A DNA stretch of 64,000 bases from Oscillospiraceae bacterium (GTDB lineage Bacteria > Bacillota > Clostridia > Oscillospirales > Acutalibacteraceae). The translations under genes were made by a program, and so were the position numbers. Shown here piece after piece: positions 26,746 to 35,757 of this stretch. Location: positions 1-64,000 of the forward strand of contig JAISBW010000037.1 in assembly GCA_031265995.1 (NCBI GenBank), in the 5' to 3' direction. The stretch's first letter is position 1, and the number at the start of each line of letters is the position of its first letter. The notes under the pieces were generated by a model. It made no database searches, had not been told where the DNA came from, and saw only the letters and a program-made list of their open reading frames with translations.

Positions 26746-26880
26746 GATGCAAAAATAGAGCAAGAAATAAAAGAGAATACGGATATAACTCTAGAAGAAA
26801 TAAAAGAAAAATTTAAGCTTAAAATTAGTATTTCAGCTACCTCGAGAAGAATTACAAAACTTGGCTATACTTTTAAAATT
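26746..26880 (+). pseudogene. IS630-type transposase N-terminal fragment
   Basis: Reading GAT GCA AAA ATA from 26746 gives a frame of about 45 codons resembling the helix-turn-helix of IS630/Tc1-like transposases: IEQEIKENTDITLEEIKEK, then SATSRRITKLGYTFK (compare TLAEL and VSxSTVxRxLKRLGxTxKK). There is no start codon in a sensible place, and the frame runs straight into an R1 repeat. This is the only trace of a transposase in the window. Confidence 0.5.
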
Positions 26881-26986
26881 TGTCAAAAATACTCAGAATA
26901 CATAAAGTATTCATTGTGCTTTTTTCCTAATTTTGAAGAAAAAATTCTTTGAAAATTCGGAATTTGCCTTTTTAAATACATGTTCT
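26873..26986 (-). repeat. R1 repeat, partial copy 5 (reverse)
   Basis: About two thirds of an R1 element: TTTGTCAAAAATACTCAG, CATAAAGTATTCATTGTGC and an outer end TTTAAATACATGTTCT. The left third is missing and replaced by the transposase fragment. Confidence 0.7.
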
Positions 26987-27019
26987 TATGTTTTTAAGAA
27001 AATTTTGAATAATTTTTAT

Positions 27020-27080
27020 TAAGAACTCATTCTCGCAGATTTGAAAATGGCGTTTCATAGTTTATGAGAACAGGCTCTTA
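27020..27080 (-). repeat. R3 repeat, full copy (reverse)
   Basis: Reverse complement of the 2773 element: AAGAACTCATTCTCGCAG, GAAAATGGCGTTTCATAG and TTATGAGAACAGGCTCT. Together with the two items before it, this leaves no intact gene in 26647-27184. Confidence 0.65.
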
Positions 27081-27184
27081 GTGTTTTATAATTTATTATG
27101 CTACAATTACTTCAATGAAATCTATAAATATCTCAAAGATTTTTATTTCATCACTTCTTGTAAATTTTACTAAGGAGGTTTGTT

Positions 27185-28159
27185 TTGGCAGAAATTTCAG
27201 TTTTGGGTAGCGGCCGATGGGGGTCTCTCATAGCTTGGTATCTTGAAAAAATAGGTCACAGTTTGATTTTATGGGGGAAGAAAAATTCCCCCGATATCGA
27301 TTTTCTTATTAAGAATAGGAACAATGGTTCAGTTTTTTTTGGAGAAAAAATTTTAATAACTTCCGATCTCAAAATTGCACTAAAAAATATTTTTTTAGTA
27401 GTTTCTATAAATTCTCAAAATCTTAGAGATTTTTTAAACGATTTAGTATGTTTTTCTAAAGAAAATAATATTGATTTAAAAAATAAGATTATAATTTTAT
27501 GTATGAAGGGAATAGAAGAACCTACAGGAAAACGTTTAACCGAAGTCGTCGGTGATCTCATTCCTAAAAACAAAAATGTCGCAATTTGGGTTGGACCAGG
27601 GCATGTAAAAAGTCTTTTAAAAGGAACACCTACATGTATGGTTGTGGATTCCAATTGTGAAGATTTAAAATTTAAGCTGACCGAGATGTTTTCGAGCCCA
27701 TTAATAAGGTGTTATCGAGGTTCTGATCTTGTTGGCAACGAAATAGGCGCTGCAGCTAAAAATGTTTTAGGTATTGCCGCTGGAATTTTGGACGCTTTAG
27801 GTATGGCACAACTCAAAGGTGCGCTCATGGCTCGCGGTGCAAAAGAAGTTTCGATTTTAATGGAAAAAATGGGAGGCAAAAAAGAATCTGCTTTTGGTCT
27901 TTGCCATCTTGGTGATTACCAGGCAACGCTTTTCTCTAAGGAAAGCAATAATCGAAAATTTGGAGAAACACTCGTTACAGGCGAAAATGTTGATTTCATT
28001 GCAGAAGGCGTAGGTACTTCTTCTGCGATTGAAAAAATTTGCTTGAAAAATTCGATAGATTTGCCTATTTTTCATGAAATTTATAAACTAATATTTAAAA
28101 AAACAAACCCTAAAAGTTCATTATTAAAACTTTTTTCCAGAAAACTTACCGAAGAGTAA
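27185..28159 (+). CDS. gpsA: Glycerol-3-phosphate dehydrogenase [NAD(P)+]
   Basis: Reduces dihydroxyacetone phosphate to sn-glycerol-3-phosphate for phospholipid synthesis. The 324 residues begin at TTG 27185, six bases after AAGGAGG. The Rossmann motif VLGSGRWGS, the block KGIEEPTGKR, GPGHV and the catalytic region GNEIGAAAKNVLGIAAGILD are clear. The usual downstream SER/THR-rich tail is short. It heads a run with nfo and pyrB. Confidence 0.94.
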   Translation: MAEISVLGSGRWGSLIAWYLEKIGHSLILWGKKNSPDIDFLIKNRNNGSVFFGEKILITSDLKIALKNIFLVVSINSQNLRDFLNDLVCFSKENNIDLKNKIIILCMKGIEEPTGKRLTEVVGDLIPKNKNVAIWVGPGHVKSLLKGTPTCMVVDSNCEDLKFKLTEMFSSPLIRCYRGSDLVGNEIGAAAKNVLGIAAGILDALGMAQLKGALMARGAKEVSILMEKMGGKKESAFGLCHLGDYQATLFSKESNNRKFGETLVTGENVDFIAEGVGTSSAIEKICLKNSIDLPIFHEIYKLIFKKTNPKSSLLKLFSRKLTEE

Positions 28160-28196
28160 TTTAAAATTAATATATTTATCCTAAAAAAGGAATAAA

Positions 28197-29048
28197 ATGT
28201 TAAAAATTGGTTGTCATCTTTCTATAAGCGAGGGTCTTTTTAATGCAGCAAATGTCGCTTTTGGAATTGGCGCGAACACTTTTCAGTTTTTTACAAGAAA
28301 TCCAAGGGGTTTAAAATCAGCAAAGTTTGAAAAAGAAGATATCGAAAAGTTTTTAGAATTCTCCAAACTTAATAATTTTTCAAAATTAATCGCACATGCA
28401 CCGTACACAATGAATCTTTGTTCCGCGAAGTCTGACATTCGTAGGTTTTCTCTTGAAATTTTAAAAGATGATCTAAAAAAAATGAGTCAAATTCCAGGAA
28501 ATTTTTACAATTTGCATCCGGGAAATCACTCCGGACAGGGTGTTGAAATCGGAATTGAATTCATTGCCGAAAGCCTTAGTATCGCCGTATCCGAGGATTC
28601 AAATACTACTGTTTTGATAGAAACTATGGCTGGAAAAGGAAGCGAAATAGGATCCAATTTTGGCGAAATTTCAGCAATAACAAAAAAAACAGGCATAAAA
28701 ACTCTTGGAGTTTGTTTTGACACTTGCCATGTTTATGATTCAGGATATGATATAGTCAACAAGTTAGATCCGGTTTTAGACGAATTCGACAAAAAAGTTG
28801 GAATTAAGCATTTAAAAGCCATTCATCTAAACGACAGCAAAAATCCGTGTGGTAGCAAAAAAGACAGACACGAAAAAATTGGCAAAGGTCGTATTAAGAT
28901 TAAATGTTTTGAAGAAATTTTAAATAATCCTGTTTTAAGAAACCTGCCATTTATCTTGGAAACTCCCAATGAACTTGAAGGTTATGCGGAAGAGATCTTG
29001 ATTCTTAAAAGTTTGAGAACACCCCAAATGAGGGTTTTTGGTGAATAA
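28197..29048 (+). CDS. nfo: Endonuclease IV (AP endonuclease)
   Basis: Cuts DNA 5' of abasic sites, acting after the glycosylases. 283 residues with the zinc-site blocks: GCHLSIS, AHAPYTMNL, NLHPGNHSG, LIETMAGKGSEIG, CFDTCHVYDSGYD, HLNDSKNPCGSKKDRHEKIGKG and LETPNE. All nine typical ligands appear retained. ATG after AAAAAGGAAT. Its 3' end overlaps the pyrB start by 8 bp, which suggests coupling. Confidence 0.95.
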   Translation: MLKIGCHLSISEGLFNAANVAFGIGANTFQFFTRNPRGLKSAKFEKEDIEKFLEFSKLNNFSKLIAHAPYTMNLCSAKSDIRRFSLEILKDDLKKMSQIPGNFYNLHPGNHSGQGVEIGIEFIAESLSIAVSEDSNTTVLIETMAGKGSEIGSNFGEISAITKKTGIKTLGVCFDTCHVYDSGYDIVNKLDPVLDEFDKKVGIKHLKAIHLNDSKNPCGSKKDRHEKIGKGRIKIKCFEEILNNPVLRNLPFILETPNELEGYAEEILILKSLRTPQMRVFGE

Positions 29049-29928
29049 TTTAAGTATTTTTAAACTAAATGATTTGACGCCTAATGATATAGAAAATTTA
29101 CTTGATTTGGCCGATTGTTTTAAGAAAGAGAAAGAAAAACGTGATTTTTCTAAAAAAATTTCGTGCAATCTGTTTTTTGAAAATTCAACAAGAACTAACT
29201 ATAGTTTTCAAGTTGCACAGCACCGTTTAGGAATGAAAGTTATCTCTTTTAATCCTAAAACTTCTTCGATTCAAAAATTGGAATCTTTTTATGATACTGT
29301 TAAAACTTTTGATAGTTTTAATCCAGATCTTTTGATTATGAGATGTTCAGAAAACGAATTTTGGAAAAAATTCGAAGGTAAAATTAAGACTCCTATAATT
29401 AATGCGGGCGATGGTAGCGGAAATCATCCAACTCAATCTCTTTTAGATCTTTTTACAATTAGGCAGGAATTTTCTAGATTAAAAGGCTTAACGGTCGGAA
29501 TTATAGGAGACATATCACATTCGCGAGTAGCACACTCTAATGCCGAGATAATGAAGCGATTGGGCATGAAAGTTATAGTTAGCGGGCCGCCTGAATATAT
29601 GGATCCTGATTTGGAATACGTTAAATTTCCTGAAATTTTAACTTTTTGCGATGTTATCATTATGCTAAGAATGCAGCACGAACGTCATAATGTTAAGTGT
29701 TCAATTACTGAAGAAGAATATAATAAACTTTATGGCATAAATAAAGAAAGCGTAAAAAAATTAAAACTTAAATCGATAATAATGCATCCTGGCCCAGTTA
29801 ATCGAGGAGTTGAAATTTTAGATGAGTTCATAGAATGTGAAAAATCTAGAATTTTTAATCAAGTAGAAAATGGTGTTTTTGTTAGAATGGCTCTAATAGA
29901 TTATGTTGTATCTAAGCAAGGAATTTGA
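29041..29928 (+). CDS. pyrB: Aspartate carbamoyltransferase catalytic chain
   Basis: Second step of pyrimidine synthesis: carbamoyl phosphate plus aspartate. 295 residues from GTG 29041. The carbamoyl-phosphate motif FENSTRTNYSF, a lysine/serine loop, GDGSGNHPTQSLLDLFTI and HPGPVNRGVEI are intact. No pyrI, pyrC or pyrD neighbour is present. The overlap with nfo indicates co-transcription with a DNA repair gene, not a pyr operon, so classical PyrR attenuation is not evident. Confidence 0.95.
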   Translation: MNNLSIFKLNDLTPNDIENLLDLADCFKKEKEKRDFSKKISCNLFFENSTRTNYSFQVAQHRLGMKVISFNPKTSSIQKLESFYDTVKTFDSFNPDLLIMRCSENEFWKKFEGKIKTPIINAGDGSGNHPTQSLLDLFTIRQEFSRLKGLTVGIIGDISHSRVAHSNAEIMKRLGMKVIVSGPPEYMDPDLEYVKFPEILTFCDVIIMLRMQHERHNVKCSITEEEYNKLYGINKESVKKLKLKSIIMHPGPVNRGVEILDEFIECEKSRIFNQVENGVFVRMALIDYVVSKQGI

Positions 29929-30174
29929 AAAGAAAAATTAGCAAAATTTATTAAAACCACTTTCGTCTTCTTTCGAGTAACCGTTTTCAACAGAAGAGAC
30001 AGCGCTTATATCAGAATATTTCAAACCGATAAAAATGTCAGCTTCTCTTTGCTGATTGTGTTTTTTACACACACATTAGAGTTAAAAAATAAGAAAAATA
30101 AAAACAGTTGGCCGTGGTTCGAAAAATTAAAGTATTGACATTTATTTTTTTTTGTTGCAGAATTACATAGGGCT

Positions 30175-30243
30175 TGCCCAAGTAGCTTAGTTCAGCAGAG
30201 CGTTGTTTGACAGAGGTGTCGGTGCAAACCCGTCCTTAGGGCA
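30175..30243 (+). pseudogene. tRNA-like remnant upstream of the zinc-ribbon gene
   Basis: TGCCCAA (30175) can pair with TTaGGGCA (30236-30243) with one bulged A. A normal D arm (GCTTAGTTCAGCAGAGC) follows, but the anticodon stem does not form and about six bases are missing. The T arm is altered (GGTGCAAACCCG instead of GGTTCGAANCC). A TTGACA lies at 30133. It looks like a decayed tRNA that now forms part of the leader of the gene at 30270. The stretch 29929-30174 holds nothing else I can name. Confidence 0.45.
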
Positions 30244-30269
30244 GTTTTTAAAAACGAGGTTTCAGAAGA

Positions 30270-30590
30270 ATGGAAAAGTCAGGAGAATTTAAGGACAAGG
30301 TGCTTGTCTGTAAGGATTGCGGGAGTGAGTTTGTTTTTACTGTTGGAGAACAGGAGTTTTATGCAGAGAAAGGGTTTGAAAACGAGCCTCAGAGATGTAA
30401 GTCGTGCCGTGATTCAAGAAAGAATTCAAGTAGATCAGAAAGAGAAATGTTTGTAGCTGAGTGTGCGTCGTGCGGAGGAAAAGCTAGGGTTCCTTTTAGA
30501 CCAAGAGAAGATCGTCCGGTTTATTGCAGTGAGTGCTTTGCTCGAATCAGGGGCGAAAATTCTTATCCTTCAAAAGATGGAAATTATTAA
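30270..30590 (+). CDS. Small zinc-ribbon protein
   Basis: 106 residues with two treble-clef or ribbon pairs: CKDCGSEF plus CKSCRDSR, and CASCGGKA plus CSECFARI. The first half matches the probable zinc-binding domain found in many Clostridia (CxDCGxxFxFTxGEQxFY). The function of that family is unknown; nucleic-acid binding is a common guess. It stands alone, between the tRNA remnant and a terminator. Confidence 0.85.
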   Translation: MEKSGEFKDKVLVCKDCGSEFVFTVGEQEFYAEKGFENEPQRCKSCRDSRKNSSRSEREMFVAECASCGGKARVPFRPREDRPVYCSECFARIRGENSYPSKDGNY

Positions 30591-30642
30591 AGATTATTTC
30601 GAATCCAGAAGGACGTTTTAGATTTCCAATAAGTGTAAAGAG

Positions 30643-30690
30643 CACCAAGAAGTGCCAAGTTTATGGTACGTTTTGGTGTTTTTTTGTTTT
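30643..30690 (+). terminator. Intrinsic terminator of the zinc-ribbon gene
   Basis: A two-part stem: CACCAA/TTGGTG outside and GTGCC/GGTAC inside, followed by a long run of T. Confidence 0.75.
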
Positions 30691-30710
30691 TTTCCTTAAA
30701 GGTGCTTAAA

Positions 30711-30868
30711 ACCTGTCTAATATCTCCGAAATAGCACATATTTTAGTTAAAATTTTAAAATTTTGCATTACTCGTTAGTTAAATACGCTAGTATTCGTCT
30801 TCCTCACACTTAAATTTTAAGAATTTTATCATAAAATCTGCACTACTTAGAGATATTAGACAGGTTCT
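30711..30868 (+). repeat. R2 repeat, copy 2
   Basis: A full copy with perfect ends: ACCTGTCTAATATCTC on the left and GAGATATTAGACAGGT on the right. The interval 30869-31184 holds no gene I can support. Confidence 0.85.
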
Positions 30869-31184
30869 TACTATTTAAACCTAATTGTTTTTTGTAAATA
30901 CAACTACCAATATTTAATAAAAATTATATCGGAAAACATAAATTCGTCCTCGCCAGACCAAAACACAAATACTTGAATAATTTTTAAACATTTTTTGATG
31001 CTCTTAAATAAATTCAAGGAAAATAAACAAAAAATGCCAAAAATTATCAAAGAGCTACGTTTCGGATTTGATGAGAACAAATTCTGAACTTCCTTATATT
31101 TATGTATTTCGAGTATTTTTAGCAAAATTTAAAACAAAAATACTCGAAAGATAGTTGCTAAAGTCTACAAATAGAAGTTCTAAA

Positions 31185-31670
31185 CTAAAATCCTACAATA
31201 ACACACCAACTTTTTGCTTTTATTTCATGGCCTTTAAAATTTCTTTCATTTCCTGAAGCGTAAAAAAGTCCCGCTCCAAGGCTTATGCATAGTCCAATTC
31301 CAGCTCCTCTTTCTACTAACGCATGGCTATCGTCTCCGTATCTTTCTTTTGATTGCCCGACTACCCTAGTTCCTATTGAATGAGCTATTCCTGATCCCAC
31401 GCAAAATGCCAAGCTTCCGCCGCCTATTTTATCTAACTGTTCGTTTGTAATCTGTTTTTCAAAATTTAAGAAATCATCCGCAGTAGCATCTTCTCCGGTT
31501 ACATTCTTAACTAAAGGTGCGATATTTCCTAAAAGTTCCTTTTTAACTTCGTTGTCTATTTCAGAAGTTTGGACGTTACCCCCGCTTACTTCTAAAATTT
31601 TTTTTCTCAAATTCTCATCTTTTGCGACTTGATCATAAAATTTTTCGATGTTCTTCAATTTTTCAGACAT
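31185..31670 (-). CDS. Nif11-type RiPP precursor peptide
   Basis: 161 residues. The N-terminal part begins MSEKLKNIEKFYDQVAKDEN, like Nif11 leader peptides, and ends in the double-glycine type site EQLDKIGGG (83-85). The remaining 76 residues are glycine-rich with three cysteines (90, 128 and 156). AAAGGAG precedes the ATG. It lies 41 bp downstream of a radical SAM/SPASM gene on the same strand, so it is the probable substrate, modified on the core and then cut after the GG motif. The core is long for a RiPP. No transporter or peptidase gene is adjacent. Confidence 0.75.
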   Translation of the reverse strand: MSEKLKNIEKFYDQVAKDENLRKKILEVSGGNVQTSEIDNEVKKELLGNIAPLVKNVTGEDATADDFLNFEKQITNEQLDKIGGGSLAFCVGSGIAHSIGTRVVGQSKERYGDDSHALVERGAGIGLCISLGAGLFYASGNERNFKGHEIKAKSWCVIVGF

Positions 31671-31711
31671 TTAAATCAACTCCTTTAAAAAAAACTAAAT
31701 AGCTTAAAACA

Positions 31712-33094
31712 TTAAGCTACGGTGGCAGACCCGATTTTTGCAATTTCTTTGATTTTTTCAAAATATCCTCCTTTAAAAAACTCACACATTTGCAGGTCGA
31801 TGCCAAAATAATTTCCGCCGCTTAAAACGGCATTTGCACGGCATCCACCCCCGCATAGGGAACAATATTTACAATTTGCGCAAGTTTTATTTTTTTTCAA
31901 AAGTTCTTTTATTTTTAAATTTATAATTGATAGATAATACGACTTATTTAATATATTTTTAAGTGTATTACTTTTTGTAATAAAAGTTTTTTTTATATTA
32001 GTCTTAGCCAAATCAATTGAAACACAGGGCAAAACTTCACCTTCAGAACTTAAATAAAGAACTTCTTTAGCGTGTTCGCAAACACTTGCTTTATAATCAT
32101 CTGTGCATTTCACTGCGGGAACAAAAAAATTTCGGCTGCCTTTAAAACAGGCGAAAACTCCGGCCATTTGCAAATTCATGGGAGAGCCCAGACCGAAAAA
32201 TTCTGGTATATATCTTAAAAAGGCATCATAAGCCTTTTTTGTGCTTATTTCATGATTTTTTTTATTATTCATCCATGAACCAGTATTTGAGACGACATTT
32301 ATTTTTAAACCTGACACACCTAAATTTGTGAGAAAATTTACAGTATCAAAAATTGTATGCGCATTGTCTTTATATAAACACATCTCTGAAAATGTGGAAA
32401 AACCGTTTTTATTTAATATTTTAAAAGCATTTACCGCCGAAATTTCAGCGCCCTTAATACCACGTAGCCAATCGTGAAAACCAATGCCATCAAAACTAAT
32501 CGAAAATTCTGGTTTTATATTTCTTAATTTTAAATTATATATTAAACTTTCATTTATAGCCATTCCATTGGTGTAAATTCTTGACAATTTTATTTTATTT
32601 TCTAAAATAAAATCTACAATTTGCCAAAAATCTGGTCTGATAAGCGCTTCTCCGCCAGTCAATGAAATTTTTTGTATTCCGCATTCGGCTATTTGTCTTA
32701 TAATTTCAAAACATTTATCAAGAGGCATGTCTCTGTATTTTTTATCAGGCGAAGAAAGATAACAATGGCGGCAATTGCAGTTGCAATTTCTTGTAATTGA
32801 CCAATGAATTTGTTTTATATAAGAACAATCATATGAAAAATATTTCTGATTTTTATTAATTTTTTCATCGCTAGAAATGTGAATTATATCATCTTTTAAA
32901 AAATTTCTAATTATGACTTTATGAGGTTCAAGAATAAAAATATCATCTATATCTGTATTTCCATCGCAAAAAGAAATCGCTTGAAATTCAAGAGGGCTGA
33001 TGTGTCTCGATTCTCCGCTTTCTAAATTTATCAAAACATAAAGAGAGTTTTTCCATCCGCGAATTATATATTTTTTATCTAGTATAAATTTCAT
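31712..33094 (-). CDS. Radical SAM/SPASM peptide maturase
   Basis: 460 residues from ATG 33094, chosen because a full promoter and GGAGTT lie just upstream; the frame open to 33196 would cover them. The first 70 or so residues look like a PqqD-type peptide-recognition module (YVLINLESGESRHISPLEF, FCDGNTDID). Then the SAM cluster motif CNCNCRHCYLS (C-x3-C-x2-C at about 104, 108, 111) and SLTGGEALIRPDF. The C-terminal SPASM region has CVSID and CANCKYCSLCGGGCRA with a late cysteine, so it binds auxiliary Fe-S clusters. It would install thioether or carbon-carbon links in the downstream peptide. The exact chemistry is not readable. Confidence 0.88.
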   Translation of the reverse strand: MKFILDKKYIIRGWKNSLYVLINLESGESRHISPLEFQAISFCDGNTDIDDIFILEPHKVIIRNFLKDDIIHISSDEKINKNQKYFSYDCSYIKQIHWSITRNCNCNCRHCYLSSPDKKYRDMPLDKCFEIIRQIAECGIQKISLTGGEALIRPDFWQIVDFILENKIKLSRIYTNGMAINESLIYNLKLRNIKPEFSISFDGIGFHDWLRGIKGAEISAVNAFKILNKNGFSTFSEMCLYKDNAHTIFDTVNFLTNLGVSGLKINVVSNTGSWMNNKKNHEISTKKAYDAFLRYIPEFFGLGSPMNLQMAGVFACFKGSRNFFVPAVKCTDDYKASVCEHAKEVLYLSSEGEVLPCVSIDLAKTNIKKTFITKSNTLKNILNKSYYLSIINLKIKELLKKNKTCANCKYCSLCGGGCRANAVLSGGNYFGIDLQMCEFFKGGYFEKIKEIAKIGSATVA

Positions 33095-33118
33095 ATAATT
33101 TATCAACTCCAAGTATTT

Positions 33119-33147
33119 ATTATATATACTTACGCTAAAAAAATCAA
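33119..33147 (-). promoter_or_regulatory. Promoter (minus strand) of the RiPP operon
   Basis: On the minus strand TTGATT (33147-33142), a 17-nt spacer and TATAAT (33124-33119), 25 nt before ATG 33094. Confidence 0.6.
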
Positions 33148-33226
33148 TACCCATCATGTAATTAATTTTTTTTTCTGAATTATGATAAGTGTTCAAAATA
33201 GGTTCTAAAAAATAATTAAAAAAAGA

Positions 33227-33255
33227 TTGAATTTGAAATGTAAATCCATTATAAT
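33227..33255 (+). promoter_or_regulatory. Promoter of the metallo-beta-lactamase gene
   Basis: TTGAAT at 33227-33232, a 17-nt spacer and TATAAT at 33250-33255. It is divergent from the RiPP promoter. Confidence 0.5.
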
Positions 33256-33317
33256 AAATTCAGAATACACACTCGAAAGATTTAAAATTCCCAATTTTAA
33301 GTAGGAAGTTAGTATTT

Positions 33318-34223
33318 TTGAATAATTGGCCTAAGATTTTCAAATTTAAAAATATCTTTTTTGCTTTTTTATGCGTTGTTTTATTATCTTGCTCTCTGGC
33401 TAGATTTTGTCAAACGAATTTTAATTTAGCAAGCGAAAATCTTGGCTCTGAGTGTGAGTTTTCGGTATATTTTTTTGATGTCGGAAAAGCGGATTGCGCG
33501 CTTATAAAGTCAAAAAATCACGCGGTATTAATAGATGCCGCAGATAAAAATTCAAAGCAATCCATTAAAGACAATCTTCGAAAACTTGGTATCAAAACCA
33601 TTGATTTGTTTGTACTTACACATCCTCATTCTGATCATTACGGTCAAACGGTAGATATCTTAAAAAATTTTAAAGTTAAATGTTTTGCTACTTCAAAATC
33701 TAGAATCGAAACAAGTGTAAAGCGTGATTATAAAAAAATTATGAAAGAGCTTAAAAAAAATAAAATTAATAAAAAGTTAGTTAAATCCGGAGACTTAATA
33801 GAAATAGATGACATAAAAATTCAAATTTTGGGTCCTACAAAGGAATATTTTAATATAAATAATAATTCTGTTGTTTCGAGAATTATTTATAAAGAACATT
33901 CGTTTTTATTCACTGGAGACGCCGAAAAAGAATCGGAAAAAGATATAATTGAGTGGTGCAAAAAAAATAACCAGGAATTAAAATCAAATATAATTAAGAT
34001 TGGGCATCATGGCAGCAATACGTCTACAAGTTGGAATTTTTTATCATCGGTAAAACCGAAATTTGCAATTATTTCCACGAGCGAAGATAAATTTAAATTA
34101 ACTAAAAAAGTTAGGTCAAGACTTAAAGAAGCTAACGTTAAAACAATATCGACAAACAGTTCGGGTACAGCGGTGATTTGTGTCAATAAGGATGAAATTA
34201 AAATTAATAACTTGCTTTCATAA
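33318..34223 (+). CDS. ComEC-type metallo-beta-lactamase domain protein, exported
   Basis: 301 residues, TTG start after TAGGAAG. The N-terminal helix (FFAFLCVVLLSCSLARF) holds a possible lipobox-like LLSC, so it may be a lipoprotein. The MBL fold follows: VYFFDVGKADCALI, VLTHPHSDHYG (metal motif), FLFTGDAEKES and KIGHHGSNTSTS. This is the hydrolase domain found at the C terminus of ComEC and as stand-alone secreted proteins. Substrate unknown, possibly nucleic acid. Its stop codon lies in an R3-like sequence. Confidence 0.87.
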   Translation: MNNWPKIFKFKNIFFAFLCVVLLSCSLARFCQTNFNLASENLGSECEFSVYFFDVGKADCALIKSKNHAVLIDAADKNSKQSIKDNLRKLGIKTIDLFVLTHPHSDHYGQTVDILKNFKVKCFATSKSRIETSVKRDYKKIMKELKKNKINKKLVKSGDLIEIDDIKIQILGPTKEYFNINNNSVVSRIIYKEHSFLFTGDAEKESEKDIIEWCKKNNQELKSNIIKIGHHGSNTSTSWNFLSSVKPKFAIISTSEDKFKLTKKVRSRLKEANVKTISTNSSGTAVICVNKDEIKINNLLS

Positions 34224-34304
34224 ACTATGAAATGCCATTTCCAAATAAATTTTGCTAATTTTCTTTAAAATTGACATTCCAAACTTATGATAGCGAGTTC
34301 TTAA
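34216..34304 (+). repeat. R3-like repeat, longer variant
   Basis: TCATAAACTATGAAATGCCATTTCC matches the R3 core; the right end GCGAGTTCTTA matches the R3 terminus, with about 30 bp of extra sequence between. It supplies the TAA stop of the gene before it and overlaps the end of the convergent decarboxylase gene. Confidence 0.45.
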
Positions 34305-35686
34305 ATCAAGACACTTATATCTAAAATTTTATATTTTCTCATCAGTTCCATATGATGCTCACAAATTTCTTCGCCTGGAAAAACAATAGGAACTCCTGGC
34401 GGGCATTTAAACACTGTTCGAGACGAGATTCTTCCTATAGATTTTTCTGCATTGACTCTTTTGGTTGGCGAAAAAAAAGCTTCTTCCAAGGATATTTTTG
34501 GGCAAATTTTTTTAGGTTTATAAAAAGTAATCTTGTTTTTCGAATTATTGTGTTCTTTAAATTTAAATTTATTTAATTTAGATGATGAAACGATTGCCTG
34601 GTGTAAACGATCAAAATCTCTTTTCGAATTAAAAGGCGAGGGTATTAAAACAATTCTTTTATCGCCAGCAAATTCAGGTTCAATTTTATTCAAATAAAGA
34701 TGATTTAAAAATTTTTGGGTTTCGGTTTCTTGTTGAAAATTAAAAGTAATTCTAATTGGATCTGTTTTAATTAGACTTGATTTTGAATCTTTAATATATT
34801 TTTTTTGCAAAAGACATTGGCCAAGAATATTTAAGTTATATTCAGCTGCGTTTTGCTTTATTTTGTTCACTTTTTTTGCTAGTTTTTCGAATTCCTTTTT
34901 CCCATTATTTTTTAGCCAATTCATACATTTTTCAAGTGAAATAATTGTAAGAAACGATGGACTACTCGAACCAAAAATTGACATAGCTTCTTTTACATCT
35001 TTATATTTTACCATGATATTAGATCCCGATGGGCAAAATCCTTTTTTTACATGTAGTAGTGCCCCGCCTGTAAGAACTTGTGGAAGTGTTTTATGGGCGG
35101 AATCAGCACAAATATCGGCTCCAAATTCAAGCGGATGCAAATTCATAAACTTTAAATGTGATCCGTGTGCATTATCAACTAGCAGCGGAATTTTCCCACA
35201 AACTTCTTTTATTTTTTTTATATCTGACATAATACCGAAATAATCTGGACTTGTAATATAAACCGCACCGGAATCTGGGTTTTCCTCGATTGCTTGTTCA
35301 ATAGTGCTCGCTAAAACGTTTTGGCCTTCATAGACTCCAGCCCAAACCGGTTCAATATTTAATAAAGCCATTGCATTAATTGCGGATTTGTGAATATTTA
35401 CCGCTGCAATAATTCTTCCACCACAAGGAAATGCAATTCTGAGCATAGTTTGAATACATAAGGTGTTTCCGCCGGTACTGAAAACAGTTACCCCTGAACC
35501 ATAAATTTCTGAGGCCAAAACCTCGCTTTTTGATATCAAACCTCGTGAATCATATAGATCGTCGGTACACGGAATTTCAGTCAAATCAAATTTTGCCCCT
35601 TTATATAAACCTTTATGGGCAGGAATGTGAAATGAAGAAAAATCAGAATTACAATATTTTTTAACTGAATTGAAAAATAATTCCAA
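34301..35686 (-). CDS. Orn/Lys/Arg decarboxylase family protein
   Basis: A 461-residue PLP fold type I decarboxylase of the short Bacillus SpeA/YaaO kind. It has the N-terminal FHIPAHKG, STGGNTLCIQTMLRIA, NIHKSAINAM, LLVDNAHGSHLKF and the PLP lysine in ADSAHKTLPQVLTGGALLH. The C-terminal domain ends with PPGVPIVFPGEEI. It removes CO2 from arginine, lysine or ornithine to make polyamine precursors; the substrate cannot be told. Ordinary context and alone in its transcription unit. Confidence 0.92.
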   Translation of the reverse strand: MELFFNSVKKYCNSDFSSFHIPAHKGLYKGAKFDLTEIPCTDDLYDSRGLISKSEVLASEIYGSGVTVFSTGGNTLCIQTMLRIAFPCGGRIIAAVNIHKSAINAMALLNIEPVWAGVYEGQNVLASTIEQAIEENPDSGAVYITSPDYFGIMSDIKKIKEVCGKIPLLVDNAHGSHLKFMNLHPLEFGADICADSAHKTLPQVLTGGALLHVKKGFCPSGSNIMVKYKDVKEAMSIFGSSSPSFLTIISLEKCMNWLKNNGKKEFEKLAKKVNKIKQNAAEYNLNILGQCLLQKKYIKDSKSSLIKTDPIRITFNFQQETETQKFLNHLYLNKIEPEFAGDKRIVLIPSPFNSKRDFDRLHQAIVSSSKLNKFKFKEHNNSKNKITFYKPKKICPKISLEEAFFSPTKRVNAEKSIGRISSRTVFKCPPGVPIVFPGEEICEHHMELMRKYKILDISVLI

Positions 35687-35757
35687 AATAAAGCCACATT
35701 AAAATTTTTGTTTTATTTATGTATAAAACTCATAACCGATATAAAAAGAAAATAAAG

